A stretch of DNA of 64,000 nt. Origin: Okapia johnstoni (lineage: Eukaryota; Chordata; Mammalia; Artiodactyla; Giraffidae). Shown here piece after piece: positions 10,953 to 21,966 of this stretch. The stretch is taken from assembly GCA_024291935.2 (NCBI GenBank), contig CM044321.1, forward strand, positions 59,452,985-59,516,984, in the 5' to 3' direction. Below the pieces are notes generated by a model, which worked only from the letters and a program-made list of their open reading frames with translations, was not told the DNA's origin and did not search any database. Every line of letters begins with the position of its first letter. Within the stretch, counting starts at the first letter, position 1. Position numbers and translations under genes: made by a program.

Positions 10953-12460
10953 AAGCTTAAATGAGATATTTAAGGCTTTTAGGATAGCATCTGACAAACA
11001 ATAAGAATACAATACATGATCGTTATTGTGTAAGTTATTTTCTGTTACGCTTAACAAGACAAAAACAGGGGAGTATACAAGAGAGTGAAATATTGGGGAA
11101 AGGAAGCAAATACTCAAGTTAATAATACTCTTTCTGCCTCATAAAAGGTCTGACCCAGTGCAGTGCTTTACTTAGAGTTACTTACAGTGTTATACATTCT
11201 CCAAGGAAAATCTAATTGTATATAATCACACGGGAAGGAATCTTCCTCATCCTCTTGCAAAGCACAAGCCAGTTGGAAAGCTTGGTGAACAGCTCCGATC
11301 TCTCTCCAGCCCTGGTGGGGGCCGGGGGGTCTGCCCATTGCCCTCTTGTGTCTGCGTCCTTCCCTCACTGAACAGGTGCTCTCTGAGGGCCTTTGAGAGG
11401 CCGTGTAATAGATATGATAAAGGCATATCCTACAGTGACGCCGTCCCTGCTTCTCCAGGGAGGCGGAGAGGACTTTCATGGCAATTAATTATTCACATTT
11501 TCTCTCCTGCCCCTCCAATACTTGGTTTTCTGTCTAGCGCTGTGGAGGCAGGTTTTCTCTGGGGCGTGGTTTGGAGCTGTGTTCTGTCCCCCTTGGAACC
11601 TGTTTATTTCAGGGTCATGTGCAGTGGGCACAGGCCAGCAATGGCCAGAGTGTCCTAACGTCAGCACTCATTCCCCCAAGTCTTTGTGGGGGCAGGATAC
11701 TGGCTGCTGATGTCTCTGTGGTTCACAGGAGCACAGGGGTCAGGTCTCCATCCTCGTTGCTTGGTCGATTGGAGCTGCATCCTGCACCGCCCGGGCGAGC
11801 CAGGCTTGGAATGCCTTTCAGCCCCGTTCCCTGCTTCGAGGCTGGGCATCTTGCCCTTTTTGCAGAGCTGTAAACAGTCACTCAGGCATGCACGCTTCAG
11901 CCTGGCCTTTGTTACTGCTCCCCGGGAAACTTTTGCGCTGCTGGTAGAGGTGGCCCAACGCTGGGCACCCTGGCAACTCTGTCTTGGCGACTCAGAAGTT
12001 ACCTTCCCCCTGTCATGCTGGCTGCTTTCCCAGTGTTGCTTTGCTGCTTTGCTGTGCTTGTCATGCCCACCTGCAGAGCTGGCTTGATCCAGTTCCCCTT
12101 GAAGACAGTGCTCAGGTGTAGAGACCGGGGCATGCACCCACAGGGAGGTGGTTTCTGGGGCATTCTCCCTCAGAGACCCAGGGCCAGAAGGAAGAGATGT
12201 AAGTGTGTGGCCACAAAATAAAGCTAGGACTGGGGCCGAGGAGCAGGCAGGAGAGCAGGAGAGGGAAGTGGCAGCAGCATGGCCAGAAAGGGCTGGAGAG
12301 TGACAGCTGCCCCTTCAGCTGGGAAACGAGTCCTTTTGCAGAACCTCGAGGGGGATGGCACCCACAGACCTCAGACGCCACGGCCAGGGGCCTGCCCACT
12401 CACTCTCTGCCTCGGTGCCCTTGGCAGGTTTCTCCACTTCTTTTTGCCTCAGCTTCCTCC
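10953..12460. other. Unique sequence, GC-rich part at 11.3-12.4 kb
   Basis: No repeat or gene is recognised. Two long open frames overlap here, minus 11661-12137 (158 codons) and plus 11686-12087 (133 codons). Neither resembles a known protein, and neither has recognisable splice or start context. Low stop frequency in both directions is expected in GC-rich DNA. Confidence 0.4.
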
Positions 12461-13480
12461 TCTTGCACTGTTGGTGGGAATTCAAATTGATAACAGCCAC
12501 TCTGGAAAACAGTATGGAGATTCCTTAAAAAAAAACACACACACACACACCAAAACTAGGAATAAAACTACCACATGACCCAGCAATCCCACTACTGGGC
12601 ATATACCCTGAGGAAATCATAATTGAAAAAGACACATGTAGCCCAATGTTCATTGCAGCACTATTTATAATAGCTAGGTTATGGAAGGGCCTCCCAGGTG
12701 GTACAGTGGTAAAGAATCCACCTGCCAATGCAGGAGATGCAGGAGACACAGGTTTGATCCCTGGGTTGGGAAGATCCCCTGGAGAAGGGAATGGCAGCCC
12801 ACTCCAGTATTCTTGCCTGGAAAATTTCATGGACTGAGGAGCCTGGTGGGCTATAGTCCATGGGGTTGTAAAGAGTCAAACACAACTGAATGCACACGTG
12901 TGCACACACACACACAGGACATGGAAACTACCTAGATGTCCATCAACAGATGAATGGATAAAGAAGTTGTGGTTACATGTACACAATGGAATATTACTCA
13001 GCTATGAAAAGGAATGAATCTGAGTCAGTTCTAATGAGGTGGATGGACCTAGAGCCCATATACAGAGTGAAGTAGATCAGAAGGAAAAAGGCAAATATAT
13101 ATTAATGCATATAAATAGAATCTAGAAAGATGTTACTTATGAACCTATTTGCAGGGCAGCAATGGAGATGCAGACACAGAGAACAGACTTGTGGACCCAG
13201 TGAGGAAAGGGGTGGGTGGGATGAATTGAGAGAGTAGCATGGGAACATACACACTAGTGTATGTAAAATAGGTAGCCAGTGGGAATTTGCTGTATGACAG
13301 CTCAAACCAGTGCTCTGTGACAACCTAGAGGGGTGAGATGGATTGGGAGGTGGGAATGGAGGCTTAAGAGAGAGGGGACATATGTATACCTATGGCTGAT
13401 TCATGTTGGTGTATGGCAGAAACCAACACAATATAGTAAAGCAATTATCCTTCAATTAAAAATAAATTTTAAAAAATAAT
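12461..13480 (+). mobile_element. L1 3' end fragment (sense)
   Basis: The fragment starts inside the end of L1 ORF2 (TCTTGCACTGTTGGTGGGAA), runs through the 3' UTR and ends in an A-rich tail at about 13457-13481. It is interrupted by a Bov-tA at 12687-12915. A CA microsatellite at 12536-12550 lies inside it. It is 5'-truncated and carries no functional ORF. Confidence 0.92.
12687..12915 (+). mobile_element. Bov-tA SINE nested in L1
   Basis: A full sense Bov-tA with a CA-repeat tail. It is flanked by imperfect target-site duplications, AGGTTATGGAA at 12676-12686 and AGGACATGGAA at 12916-12926. The second copy resumes the L1 sequence, so the SINE is younger than the L1. Confidence 0.93.
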
Positions 13481-13491
13481 ATTAACTTTAA

Positions 13492-16400
13492 AAATGCCCA
13501 CTCTCACCACTACTATTCAACATAGTTTTGGAAGTCCTAGCCACAGCAATCAGAGAATAAGAAGAAATAAAAGAAATCCAAATTGGAAAAGAAGTAAAAC
13601 TCTCACTGTTTGCAGATGACATGATCCTCTACATAGAAAACCCTAAAGATACCACCAGAAAATTACTACAGCTAATCAATGAATATAGTAAAGTTGCAGG
13701 ATATAAAATTAACACACAGAAATCCCTTGCATTCCTATACACTGACAATGAGAAAACAGAAAGAGAAATTAAGGAAACAATTCCATTCACCACTGCAACA
13801 AAAAGAGTAAGATACTTAGGAATAAATTTACCTAAAAAAACAAAAGACCTATATATAGAAAACTATAAAACACTGATGAAAGAAATCAAAGATGACACAA
13901 ACAGATGGAGAAATATCCCGTGTTTGTGGATTGGAAGAATCAATATAGTGATAATGAGTATACTACCCAAAGCAATCTATAGATTCAATGCAATCTCCCT
14001 ATCAAGCTACCAAGGGTACTTTTCACAGAACTAGAACAAATAATTTCACAATTTGTATGGAAATACAAAAAACCTTGAATAGCCATAGCAATCTTGAGAA
14101 AGAAGAATGGAACTGGAGGAATCAACCTGCCTGACTTCAGGCTATACTACAAAGCAACAGTCATCAAGACAGTATGGTACTGGCACAAAGACAGAAACAT
14201 AGATCAGTGGAACAAAATAGAAAGCCCAGAGATAAATCCACACACCTATGGACACCTTATCTTTAATAAAAGAGTCAAGAATATACAATGGAGAAAATAC
14301 CATCTCTTTAACAAGTGGTGCTGGGAAAACTGGTCAACCACCTGTAAAAGAATGAAACTAGATCTAACTTTCTAACACCATACACAAAAGTAACCTCAAA
14401 ATGGATTAAAGATCTAAATGTAAGACCAGAAACTATAAAACTCTTAGCAGAAAACAGAACACACTCTGACATAAATCACAGCAAGATCCTCTATGACCCA
14501 CCTCCAAGAGTAATGGAAATAAAAACAAACAAATGGGACCTAATTAAACTTAAAAGCTTTTGCACAACAAAGGAAACTATAAGCAAGGTGAAAAGGCAGC
14601 CTTCAGAATGGGAGAAAATAATAGCAAACAAAACAACTGACAAAGAATTAATCTCCAAAATATACAAGCAGCTCATGCAGCTCAATACCAGAAAAATAAA
14701 TGACCCAATCAAAAAATGGACCAAAGAACTAAGCAGACATTTCTCCAAAGAAGACATTTAGATGGCCAACAAACACATGAAAAGGTGTCAGCATCACTCA
14801 TTATCAGAGAAGTGCAAATCAAAACCACAATGATGTACCATCTCACGCCGGTCAGAATGGCTGCCATCAAAAAGTCTACAAACAATAAATGCTGGAGAGG
14901 GTGTGGAGAAAAGGCAACCCTCTTACACTGTTGGTGGGAATGCAAACTAGTACAGCTACTATGGAGAACAGTGTGGAGATTCCTTAAAAAATTGGAAATA
15001 GAATTGCCATATGACCCAGCAATCCCACTGCTAGGCATACACACTGAGGAAACCAGAATTGAAAGAGACACATGTACCCCAGTGTTCATTGCAGCACTGT
15101 TTACAATAGCCAGGACATGGAAGCAACCTAGATGTCCATCAGCAGATGAACAGATAAGGAAGTTGTGGTACATATCAGTTCAGTTCAGTTGCTCAGTTGT
15201 GTCTGACTCTTTGCGACCCCATGGACTGCAGCACACCAGGCTTCCCTGTCCATCACCAACTCTTGGAGCTTGCTCAAACTCATGTCCATTGAGTCAGTAA
15301 TGCCATTGGGTCGGTGATGCCATCCAGCCATCTCATACTCTGTTGTCCCCTTCTCCTCCTGCCTTCAATCTTTCCCAGCATCAGGGTTTTCTCAAATGAG
15401 TCAGCTCTTCGCATCAGGTGGCTGAAGTATTGGAGTTTCAGCTTCAACATCAGTCCTTCCAATGAACACCTAGGCTGATCTCCTTTAGGATGGACTGGTT
15501 GGATCTCCTTCAAGAGTCTTCTCCAACACCACAGTTCAAAAGCATCAATTCTTCAGCGCTCAGCTTTCTTTATAGTCCAACTCTCACATCCGTACATGAC
15601 TACTGGAAAAACCATAGCCTTGACTAGATGGACCTTTGTTGGCCAAGTAATGTCTCTGCTTTTTAATATGCTGTCTAGGTTGGTCATAACTTTTCTTTCA
15701 AGGATCAAGCATCTTTTAATTTCATGGCTGCAATCACCATCTGCAGTGATTTTGGAGCCCCCCAAAATAAAGTCTGTCACTGTTTCCCCATCTATTTGCC
15801 ATGAAGTGATGGGACTGGATGCCATGATCTTAGTTTTCTGAATGTTGAGCTTTAAGCCAACTTTTTCACTCTCCTCTTTCACTTTCATCAAGAGGCTCTT
15901 TAGTTCTTCTTCGCTTTCTGCCATAAGGGTGGTGTCATCTGCATATCTGAGGTTATTGATATTTCTCCCGGCCATCTTGATTCTAGCTTGTGCTTCATCC
16001 AGCCCGGCATTTCACATGATGTACTCTGCATATAAGTTAAATAAGCAGGGTGACAATATACAGCCTTGACATACTCCTTTCCCTATTTGGAACCAGTCTG
16101 TTGTTCCATGTCCAGTTCTAACTGTTGCTTCCTGACCTGCATACAGATTTCTCAAGAGGCAGGTCAGGTGGTCTGGTATTCCCATCTCTTGAAGAATTTT
16201 CCACAGTTTATTGTGATCCACACAGTCTAGGTACATATACACAATGGAATATTTCTTAGCTTAAAAAAGAATGCATTTGAGTCAGTTCTAATGAGTTGGA
16301 TGAAACTGGAGCCTATTATACAGAGTGAAGTAAGTCAGAAAGAGAAACACTAATATAGTATATTAATGCATATATATGGAATTTAGAAAGATGGTAACAA

Positions 16401-16741
16401 TGACCCTATATGCAAGACAGCAAAAGAGACAGGTAAAGAACAGACTTTTGGACTATGTGGGAGAAGGTGAGGGTGGGATGATATGAGAGAGTAGCATTGA
16501 AACGTGTATTACCATATGTAAAACAGATGACCAGTGAAATTTCAATGCAGGAAGCAGGGCACTCAAAGCTGATGCTCTGGGATAACCCAGAGGGATGGTG
16601 GTGGGGAGGGAAGTGGGAGGGGGGTTCAGGATGGGGGACAAATGTACCCATGGCTGATTCATGTCAACATATGGCAAAACCATCACAATATTGTAAAGTA
16701 ATTAGCCTCCCATTAAAATAAATAAGTTTTTTAAATAATAA
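13492..16741 (+). mobile_element. 5'-truncated L1, ORF2 remnant, split by BovB
   Basis: The element enters within the reverse-transcriptase domain of ORF2: the FADD catalytic motif is encoded at 13609-13620, in the context LFADDMILY. Reading continues in pieces at 13621-14034, 14094-14375, 14513-14761 and 14716-15173, separated by stops and frameshifts. A BovB occupies 15176-16229, after which the L1 3' UTR resumes and ends in an A-rich tail at about 16712-16741. ORF1, the endonuclease and the first half of ORF2 are absent, so the copy is dead. It lies sense to FAM124A, unlike almost all other LINEs here. Confidence 0.93.
15176..16229 (-). mobile_element. BovB LINE, 5'-truncated, in L1
   Basis: BovB is an RTE-clade LINE acquired horizontally in the ruminant lineage. 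This copy of about 1.05 kb lies between 9-bp target duplications, GGTACATAT at 15167-15175 and 16230-16238. Its 3' tail, a TCAGTTCAGT repeat, is at the left. The minus-strand frame 15553-15975 encodes the reverse-transcriptase core with the YADD catalytic motif. The frame 16012-16242 carries the upstream palm segment. The two frames are separated by stops, so the protein is broken. Confidence 0.95.
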
Positions 16742-17490
16742 AATGAGGATGAGAGTCACACCTCCTACTTTTGGGGTTGTTTATGAGGATTCCGTGAGTT
16801 CATGCATATAGAACGTTGAGGAGGTGCTAGCCCATGCTGAATGTCATTTGTGTGTTAGCCAACAACTTCGCCCCACATCTGTGGCCGCATGCACACCCTG
16901 AGTGTGATGGGGTCAGGATCTCATTGGGACTGATGCTCTGACAACTTCTTTTCCCAAACACTCTTACTACCCCACGTGTCTGTCTTTCCCTCATAGAAAC
17001 CATTAGTAATCTTCTCAAGTGAGTGTCTTCATCCCCAAATTATTCAAAATCCTTCTTTTCCATTTATAGTGAGCATCCATTACTGTTTAGTGAATCATGT
17101 ATCTCCACTGGTGGGTGATGAGGACACCATGGAAAAGTGAAATAGGCATTGCCGGCGACTGTGATGTCTCCTCCTGCCACCACTGAAGCTCCTGACCAGT
17201 GGGAAATGTCATTGGTCTGTGTTTTCATTGCTTTTGCATCAACTGCACTTCTATTGATAGTGGTACTCATGTTCAGTGAAACAAAGTAGCCGGGTGAGCA
17301 GAAAGAGCATGCAAAGAAAAGGGCCAGAATCATCCATGAATTCTGATTGTTTTTTAAGCCATCCAGGTGAATTTTCATTGGTTCAAATCAACGTGTTGGT
17401 GTCCAGTCACTAAGTCACATCTGACTCTTTCAATATGGGCACACACTTAAGAGATAACTGCATGAAAGCGAATGTGGCCTAAAGGTGACT
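16742..17490. other. Unique sequence with small BovB-tail trace
   Basis: 17395-17440 contains GTCCAGTCACTAAGTCACAT, a short BovB- or Bov-A-like fragment. The minus frame 17064-17378 (104 codons) has one hydrophobic stretch (MILALFFACSFC) but matches nothing I know, so I do not call it a gene. Confidence 0.4.
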
Positions 17491-17494
17491 GGTC

Positions 17495-17770
17495 CATCCT
17501 TGAGTTCAGCCCATCAACTCAGCAATACGCAGGTCCATTGCCAACAACACATCCCTCCTGGAAGTCATTCAGGCATCTCAAGCCAGCCTGGCCAAAGGAG
17601 AGCTCATCTTTCTCCACAAGCCTGCCATTCTTCCTCTTTTTTCTATCTCAGTTAAGCATCACTGTCAGACAAGTTGCTTATGCCAGAAACATCAAGGTCA
17701 ACTCCTCTCCTGCTTTTCCTGCCTCCATCCTCAGGCCCTGGACTCCCTGTGCTTCCTAAATAGCCTAAGA
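17495..17770 (+). mobile_element. L2-like LINE remnant
   Basis: The phrases AGGCATCTCAAGCCAGCCTG, GAGAGCTCATCTTTCTCCAC and TATCTCAGTTAAGCATCACT follow the order of a widespread ancient L2-type repeat. The copy is strongly diverged and is assigned from memory of the consensus. Confidence 0.5.
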
Positions 17771-17799
17771 CTATGCCTCTTCTGCATACCCACTGACTC

Positions 17800-18225
17800 T
17801 GCCTGCAGCTGTAAGTATCACTGTGTAACAACAATCCCCAAACAGTGGCTTGGGTCAGCTGATCCAGACCAAGCTCAGTTGGGTGGCTCTTACCACATGT
17901 CTTTGGGTATCCGGTCCTGGCTGATGGAGGCCAGGAACAGCTAGGCTGGGTCTGCTCCACATGGCTCTCATCCTCCTCTCTGGCTCCAGTGGGCTGGCCC
18001 AAGCATGTTCTTCTCATGGAAATGTCAGAAGCACAGGAAGGCAAGCCAAAAGACGTGCCACTGTTGTGTCTTTCTATTGGCCAATGCTAAGCACATGGTC
18101 TCATTCAAAGTCAAAGGGTAGGGAAACGCACTTTGGCCATTTAGTGGAAGGGAATACAAAGCCACATGGCAGAGAGAAAGATGACAAGAGAGAATAAAGA
18201 ACCAGGGCCAATAATGTAATTTCCC
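17800..18225. other. Decayed interspersed repeat, family uncertain
   Basis: The phrases TGTGTAACAACAATCCCCAA, CAGTGGCTTGGGTCAGCTGA and GCCACATGGCAGAGAGAAAG resemble an old DNA-transposon or LTR repeat that begins with a GTAACAAAT-like motif. It separates two L2-like segments. Confidence 0.35.
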
Positions 18226-18229
18226 ACAT

Positions 18230-18605
18230 CCTTGTTATCTCTTACTAGACTCATCACTCATTTTCTAACTTCTTTCTTTGCCTGCAGCCAACCTCCCCTG
18301 ACTTGATCCCAGCATCCCTTTATTAAAACTTTCCACTGCCCCCTTATCACTCCCAAATTGAGCTGAAGCCCTGTACAACTTGGCTCCAATCCATTTTTCC
18401 GTCTGCATCTGTTGCCGTGTTTCAGAGTTACTCACCACCCACTTCCAAATGTGCTTGTTTTTCATACTGATCTGTGTCTTCATAAACAGTCTTCCCTCTT
18501 CCTGCATTGATCTCCCCCGCATTTGAGGTTATTGTGAGATGTTGTTGACCCATCAAAACCCAATTCACCCGGAGCCTCTTCCAGAGAGCCTTCTCAGAGG
18601 CCTTC
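18230..18605 (+). mobile_element. L2 LINE 3' remnant
   Basis: A pyrimidine-rich region with the L2 order: CTGCCCCCTTATCACTCC, then CTGTACAACTTGGCTCC, then AAACCCAATTCACCCGGAGC and CCAGAGAGCCTTCTCAGAGG. Together with 17495-17770 it may be one old L2 split by the intervening repeat. Confidence 0.6.
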
Positions 18606-19368
18606 TGGAGAAAAAAATTGCTCCTTCCTTTGTGGTATGATAGTAAATTGAAATTGCATCATGCTCATACTTAACTCATATCAGTTTGGGAATACATGCT
18701 CAACCAGAAAGAGAAAGAGCTTAAATAATTCCACCCACCATTCAACTCCATGATTGTGGGAGTACTGAGACTTGACTTTGCTGTTACATTAGTCATCCTT
18801 TGGTTCCAGAAGCCTCTTGTAGATGAAAGACACAGCCTACTGAGCAGGGGTCTAGTGTTTAAATGATACAAGACTCTTATAACAGCCATGCCACAAGCCT
18901 TTATTTCATTTACTAGTCAACCAAAGGAACATCTATTTGGCTGTGTGGTCTTGGTGCAAGTCAGGACCTTCCAGTTCCATCTTGGAAATTCAAGGGACTT
19001 TCAGTGGTAGATCGTCTATAGTAAATGTTTATGTCATTGTGACTTGAGAATCTTCCCGTATCGAAGATGCTCCTGTACCGTATTTCTTATAGATTTATGT
19101 CAGATTGAATTTTAATCTTTTATGTTGGTGTTTCCCAGCTAAGTCATGAGGTTCCTTTTTGTGGCTTATGATTCTTAACAGCTGCTGCCTGTGGCTATGC
19201 AGGTCATATACTCTAAGGGGGCACTAGTCATGCCAGAGTCTATATTAATGGACTGTGTAGTAGTCATGGTGCCAGCTTCCTTGTCTCCCAGTGCCTGGTA
19301 TATATCGATTGCTCAAGAAACACATGGATAAATGAGTGAAGGAGAAAGAGGCAATAACAGATTGAGTT
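18606..19368. other. Unique sequence, nothing recognised
   Basis: AT-rich. A phrase at 19280-19340 (CCCAGTGCCTGGTATATATC) recalls an L2/MIR terminus but is too short to assign. Confidence 0.4.
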
Positions 19369-19380
19369 AAATGTTCCCAA

Positions 19381-19589
19381 AAAGGGTTTCCCAAGTGGTG
19401 CAGTGGTAAAGAATCCACCTGCCAATGTAGGAGAAGCAGGTTCAATCCCTGCGCTGGGAAGATCCCTGAAGAAGGAAATGGCAACCCATTCCAATATTCT
19501 TGCCTGGAAAATTCCATGGACAGAGTAACCTGGCAGGTTACAGGCCATGGGGGTCGCAAAGAGTTGGACACAACTGAGCGCACACACAC
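19381..19589 (+). mobile_element. Bov-tA SINE with perfect TSD
   Basis: A full sense Bov-tA with head GGGTTTCCCAAGTGGTGCAG and a CA-repeat tail. It is flanked by a perfect 12-bp target-site duplication, AAATGTTCCCAA, at 19369-19380 and 19590-19601. Confidence 0.97.
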
Positions 19590-19601
19590 AAATGTTCCCA
19601 A

Positions 19602-20570
19602 GTGAGAGATTTAAGAGTCAGGATTCCAATGAAAATTCAGACAGGTTTAGTTCCAGCAAAATTAAGACCATGTTATCATAGGTGCCTGTGATAAAATGTA
19701 CTTGTCAACTCACTTGAAATGTTTTATTTAACTACCAAAAAATCACCTTTCATCCTGTGAAGTGATTGAAACGATGGTTCCTACAAGGACATCATTCTTC
19801 TCAAACATTACCGACAGCATGATGGCCCTGTGCCTAACACCCTAGCGGACATTGCAAGGCATGTATGTGCAGACAGGTCTAGATGCTAGATGAATCTTGC
19901 CCTCCAAGTCACAGTAGACTCAAATTTTCCTTGATTTCCCCTGAATGGTCATACAGCTTAAATGCAAAGAGAGCCATTATGAATAAGAAGAAGGCTTTTA
20001 TCAGGTTATCTGATAAAATATGCTGAATATTCCTTAAGTAGTGTTGCCAGCAAACTTTTCACCCCATGGGAGAAGGTTGCCAAGGTAAACAGTCAACTTC
20101 ACACTTGGAATCTGATGTTCTGCTGGAGGACATGGGGAGGGGAACTGACCCACTCGGGATGTGCGGGCTTCTGGGTGGATGTGACCCAAGGAGGGGTCCA
20201 AAACCATCATGGGTAGTGATGGCCCAACTATGCCTCACCCCGCCCCCAACCACAGGCCCAGGAAGCTCTGACAGAGAGAACACGGGGTTCACCTCTCCCC
20301 TGGGATTGTTCTTCCCTCTGTCTCCAGCAGCAAGACGAACACCACCTGGCCACCCTACCAGCGCAACAATTAGCAGGATGCCTCACCAGCCAGGGCTTGA
20401 TGTATCCATTCAAGGAAGTACCTGGTGAAGAAAGGTTTCCATAAATGTTAAATGAATGAACAAAGTGATGAATAAGCCAACGAAATAAGCAAACCAAAGG
20501 ATCGCAGCAGTGTAGGGAACATTTGTGGGGGAAGGCACTACAGTTACTCTGGGAAATTCTAAATGGTGTA
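19602..20570. other. Unique sequence, nothing recognised
   Basis: GC-rich in 20060-20400 with overlapping open frames on both strands. No family match, splice context or repeat can be supported. Confidence 0.4.
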
Positions 20571-20572
20571 AA

Positions 20573-20663
20573 TGGATCTTCCCAACCCAGGGATCGGACC
20601 CATGTCTCTTATGTCTCCTGCATTGGCAAGCAAGTTCTTTACTGCTAGCGCCACCTGGGAAGC
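20573..20663 (-). mobile_element. Bov-tA SINE fragment (tRNA-like half)
   Basis: Only the complemented head is present: GGATCTTCCCAACCCAGGGA, then CCTGCATTGGCAAGCAAG, ending GCCACCTGGGAAGC. The BovB-derived tail is missing at the left. Confidence 0.88.
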
Positions 20664-20854
20664 AAATGCTGTACACCTAATGCTTAATGTACAGCTTTTC
20701 CCTAAGGGCCCTGGTATCCTTTCCAAATCCATGGAGACTTGACTGTGTTGTTCAATGGAAGATACACTCAACCTGCTGCAGTACCACACCAAGGTCGTCC
20801 TAATACGCAGCTTGGGAACCAGGGTAATAGTTCTTGAGTTTGGGGCTGCTGTTG

Positions 20855-21050
20855 TGTATGCTGGGCTACGTCCCTTCAGTCGTGTGTCCGACTCTTTGCC
20901 ACTGTATGGACTGTAGCCCACCAGGCTCTTCTGTCCATGGGAGTCTCCAGGCAAGAATACTGGAGTGGGTTACCATTTCCCCCTCCAGGGGTCTTCCTGA
21001 CCCAGGGATGGAACCACAGTCTCTTATGTCTCCTGCATTGGCAGGCGACT
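20855..21050 (-). mobile_element. Bov-tA SINE 170 bp upstream of exon
   Basis: Complemented Bov-tA with CCCACCAGGCTCTTCTGTCC, CTCCAGGCAAGAATACTGGA and GGAACCACAGTCTCTTATG. The head is truncated at about 21048. It ends roughly 170 bases before the FAM124A splice acceptor and leaves the acceptor and its pyrimidine-rich tract intact. Confidence 0.92.
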
Positions 21051-21188
21051 GGGTGCTGCAACAGTCCTATTTGCACGTGGACTTGGGATCAGAATTTCAT
21101 AACGATCAAGAAGTCAGTTCAAATGTAGCTTCTGTTTCTGCCAAGACCTTGCATGTCATCGTGGGCCACCTTCAGGAAGTAGTCACCG

Positions 21189-21223
21189 TGTGTTCTTTGG
21201 GGTTTCTTTTCGTGTGTCGCTAG
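21189..21223 (+). promoter_or_regulatory. FAM124A: Splice acceptor of FAM124A exon
   Basis: A T/G-rich tract with T-runs (GGGGTTTCTTTTCGTGTGTC) leads to the acceptor AG at 21222-21223. The pyrimidine tract is broken by several G residues, so it is of moderate strength by eye. The first two exon bases complete a codon begun in the previous exon. Confidence 0.85.
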
Positions 21224-21957
21224 GTGAGCACTCCACGGAGGAGGCGCAGGACCCTTTCCTGGTCAGCATCCACATCATCGCGGACCCAGGGGAATCCCGC
21301 CCGCTGCAGGAAGCCATCGACAAGGTCTTGGCATGGATCCACCCGGACCTCCCGCTGTTCAGGGTCTCAGAAAGGCGGGCGTGCCGCCGGCGGAGGAGGG
21401 TCCCCAAGGCGGCACAGCCGGCACTGGCTGTGGTGCTCTTCCTACAGGAGGAATACGGCGAGGAGCCGATCCTGCAGCTGCACCGCACGCTGCAGCGGCC
21501 GCCCTGGCGCCACCACCACACGGAGCGCGTGCCCGGCAGGTTCCTGCCCTACCTGCCCTGCAGCCAGGACTTCTTCACGCTGGCCCCGGGGACGCCGCTC
21601 TGGGCCATCCGGCCGGTGCACTACGGCAGGGAGATCGTGCGCTTCACCATCTACTGTCGCCATGACAACTACGCCGACATCCTCAAGTTCTACGAGCTGA
21701 TCCTCAGGCGGAGCCCCAGCCAGAAGAAACCGGACTTCTGCATCTTCCCCATTTTCTCCAATCTGGACGTGGACATCCAGTTCTCCCTCAAGAGACTGCC
21801 CTGTGACCAGACCCCGGTCCCCACCGACTCCTCCGTGCTGGAGTTCCGGGTCAGGGACATCGGCGAGCTGGTGCCGCTCTTGCCCAACCCTTGCAGCCCC
21901 ATCAGTGAGGGACGCTGGCAGACAGAGGACCACGACGGCAACAAGATCCTTCTGCAG
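21224..21957 (+). CDS. FAM124A: FAM124A, internal coding exon
   Basis: This is the large internal exon of FAM124A, a vertebrate protein whose biochemical role is unknown. Its paralogue FAM124B has been reported as a CHD7/CHD8-associated nuclear protein. The exon is 734 bases: two bases finishing a split codon, then 244 complete codons, ending on a codon boundary at CAG. Recognisable stretches are EEAQDPFLVSIHIIADPGES, AWIHPDLPLFRVSERR, QEEYGEEPILQLHRTL, CSQDFFTLAPGTPLWAIRPV, NLDVDIQFSLKRLPCDQ and SEGRWQTEDHDGNKILLQ. They cover most of the FAM124 domain. A basic cluster, ERRACRRRRRVPK, lies about 45 codons in and could be a nuclear-localisation-like patch (inference). The frame is open with no stop or shift. 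The in-frame ATG at 21190 lies in the intron and is not a start. The start and C-terminal exons were not found in the window. The exon is CpG-dense compared with its flanks. Confidence 0.95.
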
Positions 21958-21966
21958 GTACCTGGG
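21955..21966 (+). promoter_or_regulatory. FAM124A: Splice donor of FAM124A exon
   Basis: CAG|GTACCT at 21955-21963 fits a standard U2-type donor, with the exon ending at 21957. The reading frame runs 48 further bases to a stop at 22003, so failure to splice here would truncate the protein soon after. Confidence 0.88.

Noticed and set aside
13621..14761. L1 ORF2-like frames treated as candidate genes
   Set aside because: They are pieces of a 5'-truncated retrotransposon interrupted by stops, frameshifts and a BovB insertion.
17064..17378. 104-codon minus-strand frame with a hydrophobic segment
   Set aside because: No family similarity, splice context or promoter is visible. Such a frame is expected by chance in 64 kb.
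21190..21223. ATG at 21190 as the start of the 271-codon frame
   Set aside because: It lies upstream of a good splice acceptor in the intron. FAM124A similarity begins only after 21224.
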